The notes under the pieces were generated by a model. That model searched no databases and had not been told where the DNA came from. It worked only from the letters and a program-made list of their open reading frames with translations. Shown here one piece after another: positions 46,801 through 58,800 of a DNA stretch of 64,000 nucleotides. Location: assembly GCA_030248195.1 (NCBI GenBank), contig JASAND010028633.1, positions 1-64,000 on the forward strand, given 5' to 3'. The first letter of the stretch is position 1; each line of letters begins with the position of its first letter. Source of the stretch: Trissonchulus latispiculum (Eukaryota > Nematoda > Enoplea > Enoplida > Ironidae). Position numbers and translations under genes: made by a program.

Positions 46801-49800
46801 AATGAAGACAACAATAAGCTAAACATAGATCTAAGCCAATGGTACACAAAAAAGCAGATCTGAAGTTCAAATCCCGCAGTGTTAATAGTAGAGTTGTTGG
46901 CCGGCCGAGGAAAACCCGGCCAGCTCATAGTGCCGCCAATCCGGCCGGCCGCCGGCCAAGACCCGGCCTTCCATCACCCGGCTGGCCGGGTCAGAAACAG
47001 CCGGCCGGCAGGTCGGTCTTCAGAACCAGGACAATAGTTGATATTATCTGTTATACATAACCAGGAGTAACTGTATGAATCATTTAATGCTAAAAATTTC
47101 GAAAACTACACGAAAAATAGGGCATCCCCCGGCCGGTCGGGTTCACAATGCCGGCCGGCCGGCGGCCGGCCGGGTCAACAAACCGGTCGGGCAACACTAG
47201 TTAATAGACACTTCGGCAGAGTTCAAACAATTTCACTTGACATGTGGATATATACTATTATTTGCGGTAATATCTAAGTACATTGTTGGCCGAAAGGGGA
47301 AGAGAGGGAGCATGATCAATTTAATTATATAATTAATTATCAATTTTGCATTAATTTCTGAATGTCCAGTCTCAGGACCACAATCTTTGGGAGCACTTAC
47401 AAGTTTACTTGGAAGGCTTCCGGCATAGAAAGGCAGCGGCGGACTGGCAAGATTTGTGGACGGATCTGAAATTACCAAAAAACCATAATTAAAATCAAAT
47501 CAAATTCTAACAAAATATGATCAATGATTATGTAAGACCAGTTATAAAGTTACAGATACAGATTTACGCTGGACTGCACCAATAAAGTTTAAGAATAGTA
47601 GCAGAATAGCAGACGGTTAACTGCCGATTTCCCATTCAAAAAGCGACTTAGCCTTCTGCTATTCTGCAGCTATTTTGGTGCAGTCCAGTGTTAGTGTTAT
47701 GTTTATTTCCATGAATTTATCAAACCATCATCTCATCGTTTATGGCATATGTAGGTTCAAAATTTGGTGACAACATCAATTACTTCTGGTATTAAGAAGT
47801 CAATCGATCAATCACCTCAAGTAGCAAGCTCTGAACAAGTACCATATAAAAGAGATTTGCTAATGATGCAAATTCAGCCGAAAATTATATCAACAGCTGC
47901 AAAAAGGAAAAACTAAGATACCAGTCGAATCATTCATCACTTCCGAAACTGAGGATTCATGTTCTTGAACTTCCGCAGCAGCAGCAGCCTGATCTAGACC
48001 TACAACTAAAAAATATTGCATGAATCATAAAACGAAAAATAAAAGTAGACAAGGTACTGGCTTATTTTTACTGGGGGGGGTGGTTGGCCCTCCTCCACTC
48101 GACGACCTCCCCCACCATTCGAGCCCCCACCCATAAAAAGCCCCCTATAAATTTTGACCTCCCCCCATAACCCAAAAAATTGTCAAATTTCACTATTTTT
48201 ACCCTAAAATTTCAAAAAAATTTCCGGCTTCGCCGGATGTTTAACGCAATTTTAGCTATTTTAGCTTAAAAACACCTAAAATTAGTTATTTTTTAAGGAC
48301 ATTTGGCACTTTTCGCACAAAAAACGTTAAAATTTGCAAAATTTTTGTTAAAACTATGCCCCCATTTTTACCGAGCAACTTTGAGCCCCCCCCCTATATC
48401 GCCCCCCCCCCCAAAAAAATTTTGGGCCTAAAAATAAGCCGGAGGTATATATAAAAGTGTGGCAGTACTGGTTTTGTCTAATCAAATTTATTTTATTTAA
48501 TGATGACTTTATCTAATGATGATAATGATGACGGTGATGACGAACATGAGGAATCTTTCAAATGATACCTATTCTGACCAAGCTTTGTACCAAGACCAGT
48601 TTATGACTAGTGTACAAAATTTGGATCTTGATGCAAAGAGACACAAAAGATACAGATTTAGATGTATACCTGATGAACTATCTGTTGCAAGAGAAATCGT
48701 AGAATCCTGCAGTGAATCATCTGAAACAATAAAATATGTTATGGTATCATCCACAGACTACAGATAATGATACAAGAGTAGAATAATGGCACTCCTTTAC
48801 AAAAATAGGAAAACATGCTCTCTGTGCTTGTTCGTATCAAGAGAATATAGTCAGAGGGGGGAACATGACGGAAAAAAGGGGAAAAACATGGTCGCCTACT
48901 CCCCAACCATAGCAGCTGCAGCTGCCTAGTATAGCCCATTAGAAAGAGCCAGTCTAGAAGTATACCCTACAGTACCAGATTGGTTTCTAAGTTTGATTCT
49001 GTAAGTACAGTACTTGACCAAAGTTGACCTCCCAAAATTGGCCAAAATGCTAAGGATTTTCGAAAGTTTGCAAGTCTATCTCTAACCAACTATCAAACTT
49101 TGGCTACTATAAATTGGCATGCGGGCATAATTTGACTTGCTCTATCACATGGCAATAGCGGTTTTCCCCTGCGTAGCGGGCAAAAACATGCTGACCAAAT
49201 TTTAAAATTTTTGCGTATGCTTCAGGAAGGCGTAACTAATGCTTCTATGGCAAAGAGAATGCTTTAAAACCACTAAAAACCTCAAAATATGCCAACTTTG
49301 AGCATTTTTGAAGCTTCTAGCTCTAAAATTTGATTTGCAGCATCAACATGCCAGGTGTCATAAGTTTCTATGGTAAAAATAAAAATTTTGAAACAACTTA
49401 AAAAATGATGGGATATTGCAATTTTGAACACAACTAACTTGTTTCTAGTGATATTCTGCGTATTATGGCCAGTTCCCAGCAGGTTTCATGCCCAAACAGG
49501 TTAGGTACGGCGGATTTAGCATTTTGACCAAAAATCGGGTTTTAAGCTTGCTGTGAGGTTAGAAGGGTGCCTAGGTAGTTTTGCACGCTAAAAACAGCTG
49601 AAACAACGCTTTTAAACCACTCTAAAATGGTTGATTGGTAGAAATCCGTGCCATGTTTTTTCCCGCACCATGTTTTTCCCCAATTTGCGGGTAAAAAACA
49701 TGGACAAATCCTATTACTGCCAAAGCTGAGTGAGGTATAAGAGAAGTTTGAATATACGATTGGATAGGTATTTGCCCACGGTACATAACGGTATTCTCAA

Positions 49801-52800
49801 ACCGATCCGAATCCAAGCGAAGAAAAAGTTGGAGGCTTGCTTCTCTATTCGTGTTTTTCTCCCCCCCCCCCCTGACTATATATATACATGCCGAAAACTC
49901 GATGCTTCGACCCTCTCCTGAGAACCAAATTTTTCTAGTCACGGGAGCTATACGTTTGCTTTTCATTTGTTTCTATTATGCCTAAATTTCACTATTGAAT
50001 TAATCATCAATAAATTAATTATTATAATAGAATAATTCTTAATTGTACAGGCACGTACCAATCAGTTTCCTCAGGGCTTCCTTTAGCTGGCTGTTATCCG
50101 GGTAGCGGGCTAAACCTTTCTCCAACATTTGTTTAGCTGTCAGGGGAAAGCCCATTATTAATCGTGTTCGACCATAATCTAGGAACTGCTGAAATGTAAC
50201 AGCGCATGTTGATAATAATGGTAACAATATTTTAGTGCTTAGTGTTCTTATTCCTTAACATAATCATAGAGTTAGCTGCGACTAATATGTCTGTAGGCTT
50301 TCATCTGATCGTTTCGAACGTCAAAACTTGTCCAGAACGTTACTCGGACTCGTTAATGAGCCGGCCAACAACCAATACGATAGCAGAACAGAAAGAGAAG
50401 CAGGCATAGGAAAGATTGATAAGTCTGAACTGCGAGATCAGCGGATGGCTCGGTGGTGTAGTGGTTAGCATGTCTGACTTCGAAGCAGTAGGACTGTGGT
50501 TCGATTCCCGACCCATCCTTCATTAATTGCGACAAATCATCAATTCCATTTAACCGTTAAAGAAATAGTAGGCTCTATCTAATCAAAGAATGAAATAAAG
50601 TTGCACACCAGCGCAAGCAACAGAAAAAATCGAGCACACCTGGCGATAAATAAGTATATACCTCGACCGACATGGACGCCACAGATTCGTTAGCTCGATA
50701 TTCTGCGGAAGCCGCGCCTCCCAAATCCTGATGTTCACCGGAATGGGAACTTTCTTCAGCTGGGTTAAGGTAAGGGAAAGCATAGGTTGCTGAAACAAAA
50801 AATATAGATAATATATTATGTTGGCATCATTGTATAATAGTCGTACTCGATCCAGAATAATCAAAAATCCCATTCCATTTTCATTCAGCAGTGATCTTGT
50901 TGCTCCGAAACTTTCAGGCTAGGCCAGCTACTATAGCTTGAGCCACAGGTCGGTATCGTCACTGATAGGTGGAGGTGTGCCCGTACCTTGAAGCGGGCCA
51001 CCGGGCCCCGTTTTTGGAGCCCGGTCAGGCCGGATCTAATTTCAGCTGAACATTCAAGTTCCAGGAACTGTGATTGCCAAAGGCTAGCAATAGCAATTTA
51101 TGTCACTCAGTTTTCTGTATGCCGGGAATACACCGGGCTGCCAGGCTTCCAGGCCCCGGACCGGGCTCGGTTGATTCAGAGGGCCTGGGTCAGCCCGGAA
51201 AATTTTAAAAACCGTTTTGGCAGTCAGAAAAAGTTCATAAAGTTTGTAGGGGACAAAATCTTGTGCAACAAATTGTCTCAACGACTTGTGAAAGATGAAA
51301 ATGTTTGATATATACGTGAATTACTGTCAGCTTCAGCTTCAGCTAGTCCAGATTCAGTTTGAGACGATTGAGATGAGGAGGCTGATGAAGACTGAGAAAC
51401 CTCTGAAACAAAATAATAATAGTTCCAAAAAGTTGCTTAAAATGAGAAATCGCCTAAAATTTCTTCGACACACAGAAACGCCCGGTGCCGTCATTTGGAC
51501 AAATCTGCCAAATCTTCAATTATTTGATCGATGTTGGACTTGTCAATAAGTCCAGTTATGGGTATCTAGTGTACACACTTAGGGCACCTCAAGAACCGGT
51601 ATATACCACCGAATTAAAATATAGATATCCCTATAACGCTAACTGCCTTTCCAGGTTACTCGAGTAACGACTGGCAATCTTGGCCATAGGTCGGAAGGTC
51701 CTATGATTCGATTCCCGACAAAATCAACATTTTATGGAAGGGAAATGGTTTGTTTATCGGATTTTGTTTACCTGAAACCTGAGAGCTTCCGAAATTCCCT
51801 GGACTAGGCAGGGGGCTTCGTTGCGGCGAAGACATGTTCGGTATGCCACAGGTTGGCTGAAAATACCACAAGGATACAGTAAAGAAAGCAACACATTTCA
51901 CATTATACTACTAGACTGGCAAAAGTATAGCAATCATGATTTACAAAATTTCTACATTTTTACAAAACATTTATATACAAAATGCATATTTCACGACGCA
52001 TCAACGGATCATGTGGCTTGGACGAAAAGTCTCCGAAATATGTTTATATGTACTCCAAAAGCTTTGTGCAAGTTATAAAATCTGTGTCATTCTGAAATCA
52101 AAGTTTTACACAAGAAAATCCAGCACTGTATTTCTACAAAAAAGTTTCTTCTCACTCGCTGTCCGACGACTGACACGTCAGCTCCCTGGAAGAGGGCCGA
52201 TATACCGGTCTGGTCGCCTTGCAGATTAGCAGCTGCCCGGTTAACCGATTTATTCATCTTCTTTCCAAATTCGAGCTAAATCAAAGAAAAGCAATACAAC
52301 CTGCGATGGAGACAGACAAAGCAAATGAAAAGAACAAAGACTACACCCATATATCATAATTAATCATGGTTCGAAGCCCATGTCAAGATAAAAGCAGCAC
52401 TCCAAAAACCCCAGTCAGAAAAAAGGAGGTTCCAATTTTGATGCATGCGATTGCATCAACTACGCGGTATGAAGCGTTCAAAAACAGTTATGGATCAAAT
52501 CTCAGAAAAAAAGTTAAGAAGCCTTGGAACCCCCAACAAATAAATTACGTACTGCTTGATAGTTACGGATCAAATCTCTCATAAAATTAAGAACCCCAAG
52601 AATCCGGATGGAGGCATCTGCAGCTAGCTGGGCTTACTTTAGGCGAAAAACAGTGGCGGGGAGAGTGGGGGGAGCCCCCCCACTAGTGGGGGGAGGTCCA
52701 AAAGTGGGTCCAAAAGGAGCCAAAAGTGGGTGGGGAATCCAAAGCGGTCTAAAGTTGCCAAAAATGCAGTAAAAATAGCGTGTTTTCTGCATATACTGCT

Positions 52801-55800
52801 GTAACTATGCTAAAACGTGCTCAAAAATTTAGTTTGAGTACCAAAATAGACGATTTTTGACAAAAAATTCCGGCGAAGACGGAAAACTTTTGAAATTTTT
52901 GACCAAAAATCCGGCAAATTTGGCATTTTGTGGGCACCTTATAGTGAGTGGGGGAGGGAAGCCCAAAAAAGTTGTGGGGGTGGGACCGAGTGGGGGGAGG
53001 TCCTCGAGGGGGGGGTGGGAACCCAAAAAGTGGGGGCGCCCCCCCTCCCCCCTCCCACAAAAGTAAACCCAGGCTAGTGATCGAGGCCGGCCGGCGGCCT
53101 GTAAGGCCAGTTTCTGTCCTGGAGCATTTTGCAGTGCAGCTATTATGACTGATAAGAAAGTAATACTTAAGATATTTCCCGTCTTATGGAAAATAATGTA
53201 AACCGCTACACCACCTCAAAGCTGTGTGGAAGAACGAGCACACAGCTTCTAGGACTTAGTTGATACTCAGCTTTCTACAGACTGGGCTTATTCTACTGAG
53301 AAGGAGTGGAGCGTGGGCCCTCCCCATAAACGCCCCCCCCAAAATCGCCCACCTCCCCAAAACTGGGTGCCTTTTGGTACGGACTTTTGCCCTGAAAAAA
53401 TCGCTCAGAAGGCCAAATTTTTAGTTGACTTTTGACTATTTAAGCGCTAAACCCATTTATTTTTGGCGAATACTATAAAAACACTGTTTTTAAAACAGCG
53501 CAATCTTTAGCATGTTTTTAGAAAAATTGTGAAACATTTTCGCTGACCCCCCCCCTCAAAATGACTCGCCTCCGAGGGCCCCCCAAGAAAAATTTATAGA
53601 ATAAGCCCAGAATTGAATCTGCACGCACCCCATAGACAAAAAACTACCCAAACATTTATTCCATTTAATCTTTAAAACATTTCCAAGTATATATATATGC
53701 TTACCTCAACCTCAAACGCATCTCCGGGAGCAATATCGGAAGATCTTCTGGACTGTGGACCACCGGTGCTGGCATCTGGTTGCTGGCCATCGGGGGACTG
53801 ACTTGGGACTGGGGGAGGGTCACTGGAACCAGAACTTCCATCCGGAGAACTAAAATCTGGAGAGCTGCACGAGGCTGAAACAAGAAAGGAGGATAACAAT
53901 ACACATGACACAAATCAGTAATCTGTGATAAGAATAGAATAGAATAGAAGAACAAGAATAGAAAAGAAAGAAATGACAACTTCTGCTATGACTACAGTAT
54001 TGTCAGTACATAACAATAGTGCTTTGAATAAAAATATATATGGAATTGCCACTCATCCACTGAAATTGCCGAGTAGTTAAGGCATCAGATGATTAGAAGT
54101 TTGAATCCTCGTCCCCTCAAAGTTATCTCAAATCCTCCTGAGCAAGGTAGTAGAGCAGTAGAGCATACGTACATAGGTAGTATAATAAAACATTACATCT
54201 ATGGATATTGTCTGTGCTTTTTCTAGTCGAAAAAAGTGGGAGTGGGCAGGGTATTTTTTACAGGGGGGGGGGGCTGGCCCCCCCGAAATTGACCTTCCCC
54301 CCGAAAATGCCTTCCCCCCCCCGAAATCGCCCCCTCCCGGGATTTTTGCTTCCCCCCCCCCGGGATTTTTTGGATGCCCAAATTTTTGCCAAAAACAGGC
54401 AAATTTTCAAAAATTTTTCGGCTTCGCCGAAGATTTTTTCGTAAAAATAGCTATTTTTAGCTTAAATCCTGGCATTTTTGAGAACTTTTAGCGTTTCACC
54501 ATGCAAAATACGCCAAAAAATACCATTTTTTGGCTCATTTATGCAAAAAAATCTTCCCCCCCCCCGAAAATTTCTCCCCCCCCCGGGCCCGGGGGGGTCC
54601 CCCCCGGGAAGCCCCCCCCGAAAAAAATACCTAAAAAATACCCTGGTGGGGAAGTGGGGGAGCCCCCCGCCGCTAGTGGGAAGGCCAAAAGCGGGGGGAT
54701 CCAAAGTGCTCTAAAATCGCCAAAAAAGCAGTAAAACCAGCCTGCGTTCCACATATAATATACTGCTGTAACTATGCTAAACAACGCTCAAAAATTGAGT
54801 TTCACTACCAAAACAGACGATTTTAGAGCAAAAATTTTCGGCGAAGCTGGAAAATGTTTGAAAATATTGACAAAAACTCCTTAAAATTTGACATTTTCAG
54901 GGCACCTTATGATGAGTGGGGGAACCCAAAAAAGTGGGGGGGAGTGCGGCGAGGGGTCGAGTAGGAGGACCCAAAATATGGGATGGGAGCGTCCCTCCTC
55001 CACTTAAAAATTCCATCTCTCATACTCTTCCAGTAGGTACCTTCAGGAATCTGATGTTTCAGGTCAGGATATTTCTGTTCGGTGTGCGGGCGCAGCTCTT
55101 GCCCGACTCTGCACGACCCGGAAAGTTTCCGCATGAGGACCAGCTCAGGAACTTCACATTATTATGCAATATTATTTTGCGTTAATATATATACGTTAAT
55201 ATATCCGGATATCTGGTTATGCGCCTATTGAAAACTCAAGTTCAAGAAAATTTTTCTATTTCACAATTGATATTTCAATTTTTTTGGTGAGCTGCATTGA
55301 TCCTGCCATCGTGCACACTTGGTTTCAAAAATATTTTCGGAAAAAGTTTTGAAAATTTTTTAAAAATTTTGAAGTTTTCGTCAAAAATTTGTTACGCAAT
55401 TTTTATTGCTATTCCTGAAATGTATATAAACGGATATCCGGATATTTTTCTCAAATCGGATATTATCCGGATATCTGGATATCCAGTGTCCATCACTATC
55501 AATTTCATTGAAATTATATCTCGTAATTTTGTAGGACTTACCATTATCCTGTGAGCTTTGCAACTGAGGCGATACGACAACATCGGACGCTGATGATGAT
55601 GCCCCTTCTTCAACTGCCCGGGGTCTCTCTGGGACATTGGAACTACTACTCTGGGTCGGCTCCTAAAACAATCAAAAACCGTTAAATAAGTCACAAACTT
55701 ATTTTGCATAGTCTTGGATAGCGCTGGCTTCCATTCCAGAAAATTCAAATACGTAAGCAACCTTTACGATTTCAACAATCCACGATTACATCAGATAATA

Positions 55801-58800
55801 CATACATATATGTATATATACCAGAACGCACGGGGTCAGATTTCAGACAAAAACTAACTTTCGATCTACTCCGTAAACATGTATATCAAAATTTGAAGGG
55901 AACTAAAAAATTTAAGGTATAAACAACAGAACTTCTGTTTAAGAAAGTGTTTGAAACCACCCCCCCCCCCACCCACCACCACTAAAAAATGCCAGATTTC
56001 CAGGAACTGTTTGTTTGTAGAAACATTATAGGAACGGGGTAAAAGTTTAGGAACAGGATCAGGATTCAGGAATGATGGATTAAAAACTGGAAAGGAACGG
56101 CGATCTAATTTTATGGACTCAGGAGTTTTTTGTGCATGTTATTGTGCATATGCACACTTTTTTCCAAAATGCACACTCAAATTTAAAAATGCACACATAA
56201 ATGCACAGTCAAATTTTGTTTCCGCTAACCACAAAATGCTCTAAAAAGTTTCCAAAGTGCTTAAAATATTAAAAAAAGCTCTAGCTTTTAGCTGGAGGCT
56301 ACCGCCCCCAGACCCCCGCTTCCCTTACTATTTTTCGGTCATGGCATGGCCGCAACGACCTTACTTTGTTTTATTCTTCTTTACTAAAGCCACTAATTAC
56401 GTAATTATTGAAATATTTTTGCTTTAGGTTGTAAGTATTTATACATATTATATATACTGTGCGTTCCTTCATCGTCAAAAATAAACGGCTGAAGCCAATT
56501 TCTCTTAAACTATTTCTTTACATCTTCTTCCTCTACAACGGTTCGTCACGTACAATGCTAGCTCTCTCATTTCCGTTTATTAATCAGTTAAAGCAAAGCC
56601 TCAAAGTGAGGCATCACAGTGGGAAGTCTATCCTGCTGGAGTTGACCTATGGTTCCCATGGGTCGACTGTCCCGAACCCAAAGTAACCCAAAGTAAGTAA
56701 TCAGTTAAAACGGTTAAAAAAGTTGTTCATTAAAATTTCTTTCGTGTCCAAAATTCCAAAAAATTCTCAGCTTCTGGGGGACTCCGCCCCCAGACCCCCC
56801 GCCATCGAGTTTCAATCAAATTTCTTCTTTATATAGATATTAGCGGGGCTGAATTACATCAATCCGCAATTTCAGCTCGGAATTTTATTGTTACTTTGAA
56901 ATTCTTGAATTATATACATAATTATATATATAAAGTTAATAGGTTCACTGCATTGCAGATGTCAAAACGCGACACCTTTATACGTTAATTTGTTAGTTAT
57001 GCATTTGCGTAAATATCAGTATACACGTGTGCTAACCAGTTAATATCAAACATCATGATTAAAACATCAACTATATAAAGTGTGGGATTCCAGTTAAAGC
57101 CAAAAATAAGTAGAATACAAATTTACGGCCAAAAATGTACGTTATAGCTCAAAATAAACAATTTTTTAAAAATGCACACATTTTTTCCAAAATGCACACT
57201 ATTTTTTTAAAAATGCACAAAAAATGCACACTTGTCCGCGACCAAAAAAACCCTGTATGGACTGGAATAAGAAAGACATCATACCAGAATATATTATTAT
57301 GCATACGCATATTTTTATCAAAAGTATTAGGAGAATCATAGCCCTCGGCTAATCATCATCCTTATGAAATTTCGAAATGCTAGTTTCAAATCCCGAAAAA
57401 GTGCTGAACAAAGTTTTAATGTATTTTTGCAATGATTTAAGAAATTTATGTACGGAAGCCACAAAACAGTTAAGCTTGGTTCGATTGTGTCTGAGTGGCT
57501 CAATCGGTAGAGCGTTGGCCTAGACAGCCAAAGGTTGTGGGTTCGATCCCCACCTCAGCCCCGAATTTTCTCGGTTCAGCCAATTTTACAAAACAAAATA
57601 AGGAGAACACTGTACAGGTACTGTCCCATCGTTCCTGATTCTGTTCCTGAAATTGGACAGCCATTCCCTATTCTGAAATTAGACCACGTTCCTGTTCCTG
57701 GTCTCAGACCTTTGTTCCTGATCCTGTGTACGGTTTTAGACACGACCCCGTTTAAAGCTAGACCCTGTGTGATGGGGGTTACACAGTTCAGGATGCAATC
57801 ACTGGAAAATTTTAAACTCCTGAATGTCTGAAATCTTTTTAGTGGGTCCCCCACTTTTTGGGTTCCTCCCCCCCCCCACTCACAATAAGCAGTGGCGGCG
57901 CCAGGGGGGGCCCGGGGCCCCCCTTTGCGATTTGGGCCCCTCCCTTTGGTGTGTCGGGCCCCCCCTTGAAAAATTTTTCAGCTGTTTATATGCATAATTT
58001 GAGTGTTTTTAAGAAATATTTTTTTAAAAATCGGCAAATTTTTGCCAAGAATCGAAAAAATTTTGCTAAAAATGGAAAAATGTTTGCTAAAATTTGAGAA
58101 TTTTTTGGGAAATGAAGGTAAAATTTGCTAAAATTTGGCAAAAATTTTGGATTTCCCAAAAAAAGGTCGCCGGATTGTTGGGTCGGGCCCCCCCCCTTCA
58201 AAAAATCCTGGCGCCGCTACTGACAATAAGGTGCCCTGAAAATGCCAAAATTTAAGAACTTTTGGTCAAAATTAGTCAAAAAGTGTCCGATTTCAACGGA
58301 ATTTGTTGGTCAAAAATGGTCCATATTGGTACTAAAACTTGATTTTTGAGCACTTTTAACTCAGTTATATATAGCAGTATATATACGTAGCAAACAAGAA
58401 ATTGTTACCGTATTTTAGACAATTTTATTTCCTTCTTTTGGTTCTTCCCCCCCCCCCAACAGGTGGCCTCACTTTTTTGGCCTAGAGAAAACCCAGAATG
58501 TTCAGAACCTCCAGATTCCAGAACCCTTAAACCCCCTGATAGGGTTGTTCCGGGTAGCGACCGGGCCGGCCCGTGTTTAGGCCCGGGCCCGGAAAATTTG
58601 TTGTTGGGCCCGACCCGGCACTGTCTGCAAACCCGGCCCACTACCGGGCCCGGCTGTAGAGGCCGGGCTCACCCCGGTCCTGCCGGGCTCTTCGGGTCTC
58701 CCGGGCTCACCGGGCCTGCCGGGCTCACTTTGGAGGAGCGGGCAGGACTCTGGACAGGGCCTGATAGCAGACTCCGGGCTTTGATCAGGCTTCGAGTTTG

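Noticed and set aside
49622..49966. 114-codon minus-strand frame in the exon 10-11 intron
   Set aside because: No splice sites in phase with neighbours, low-complexity C run inside, no domain.
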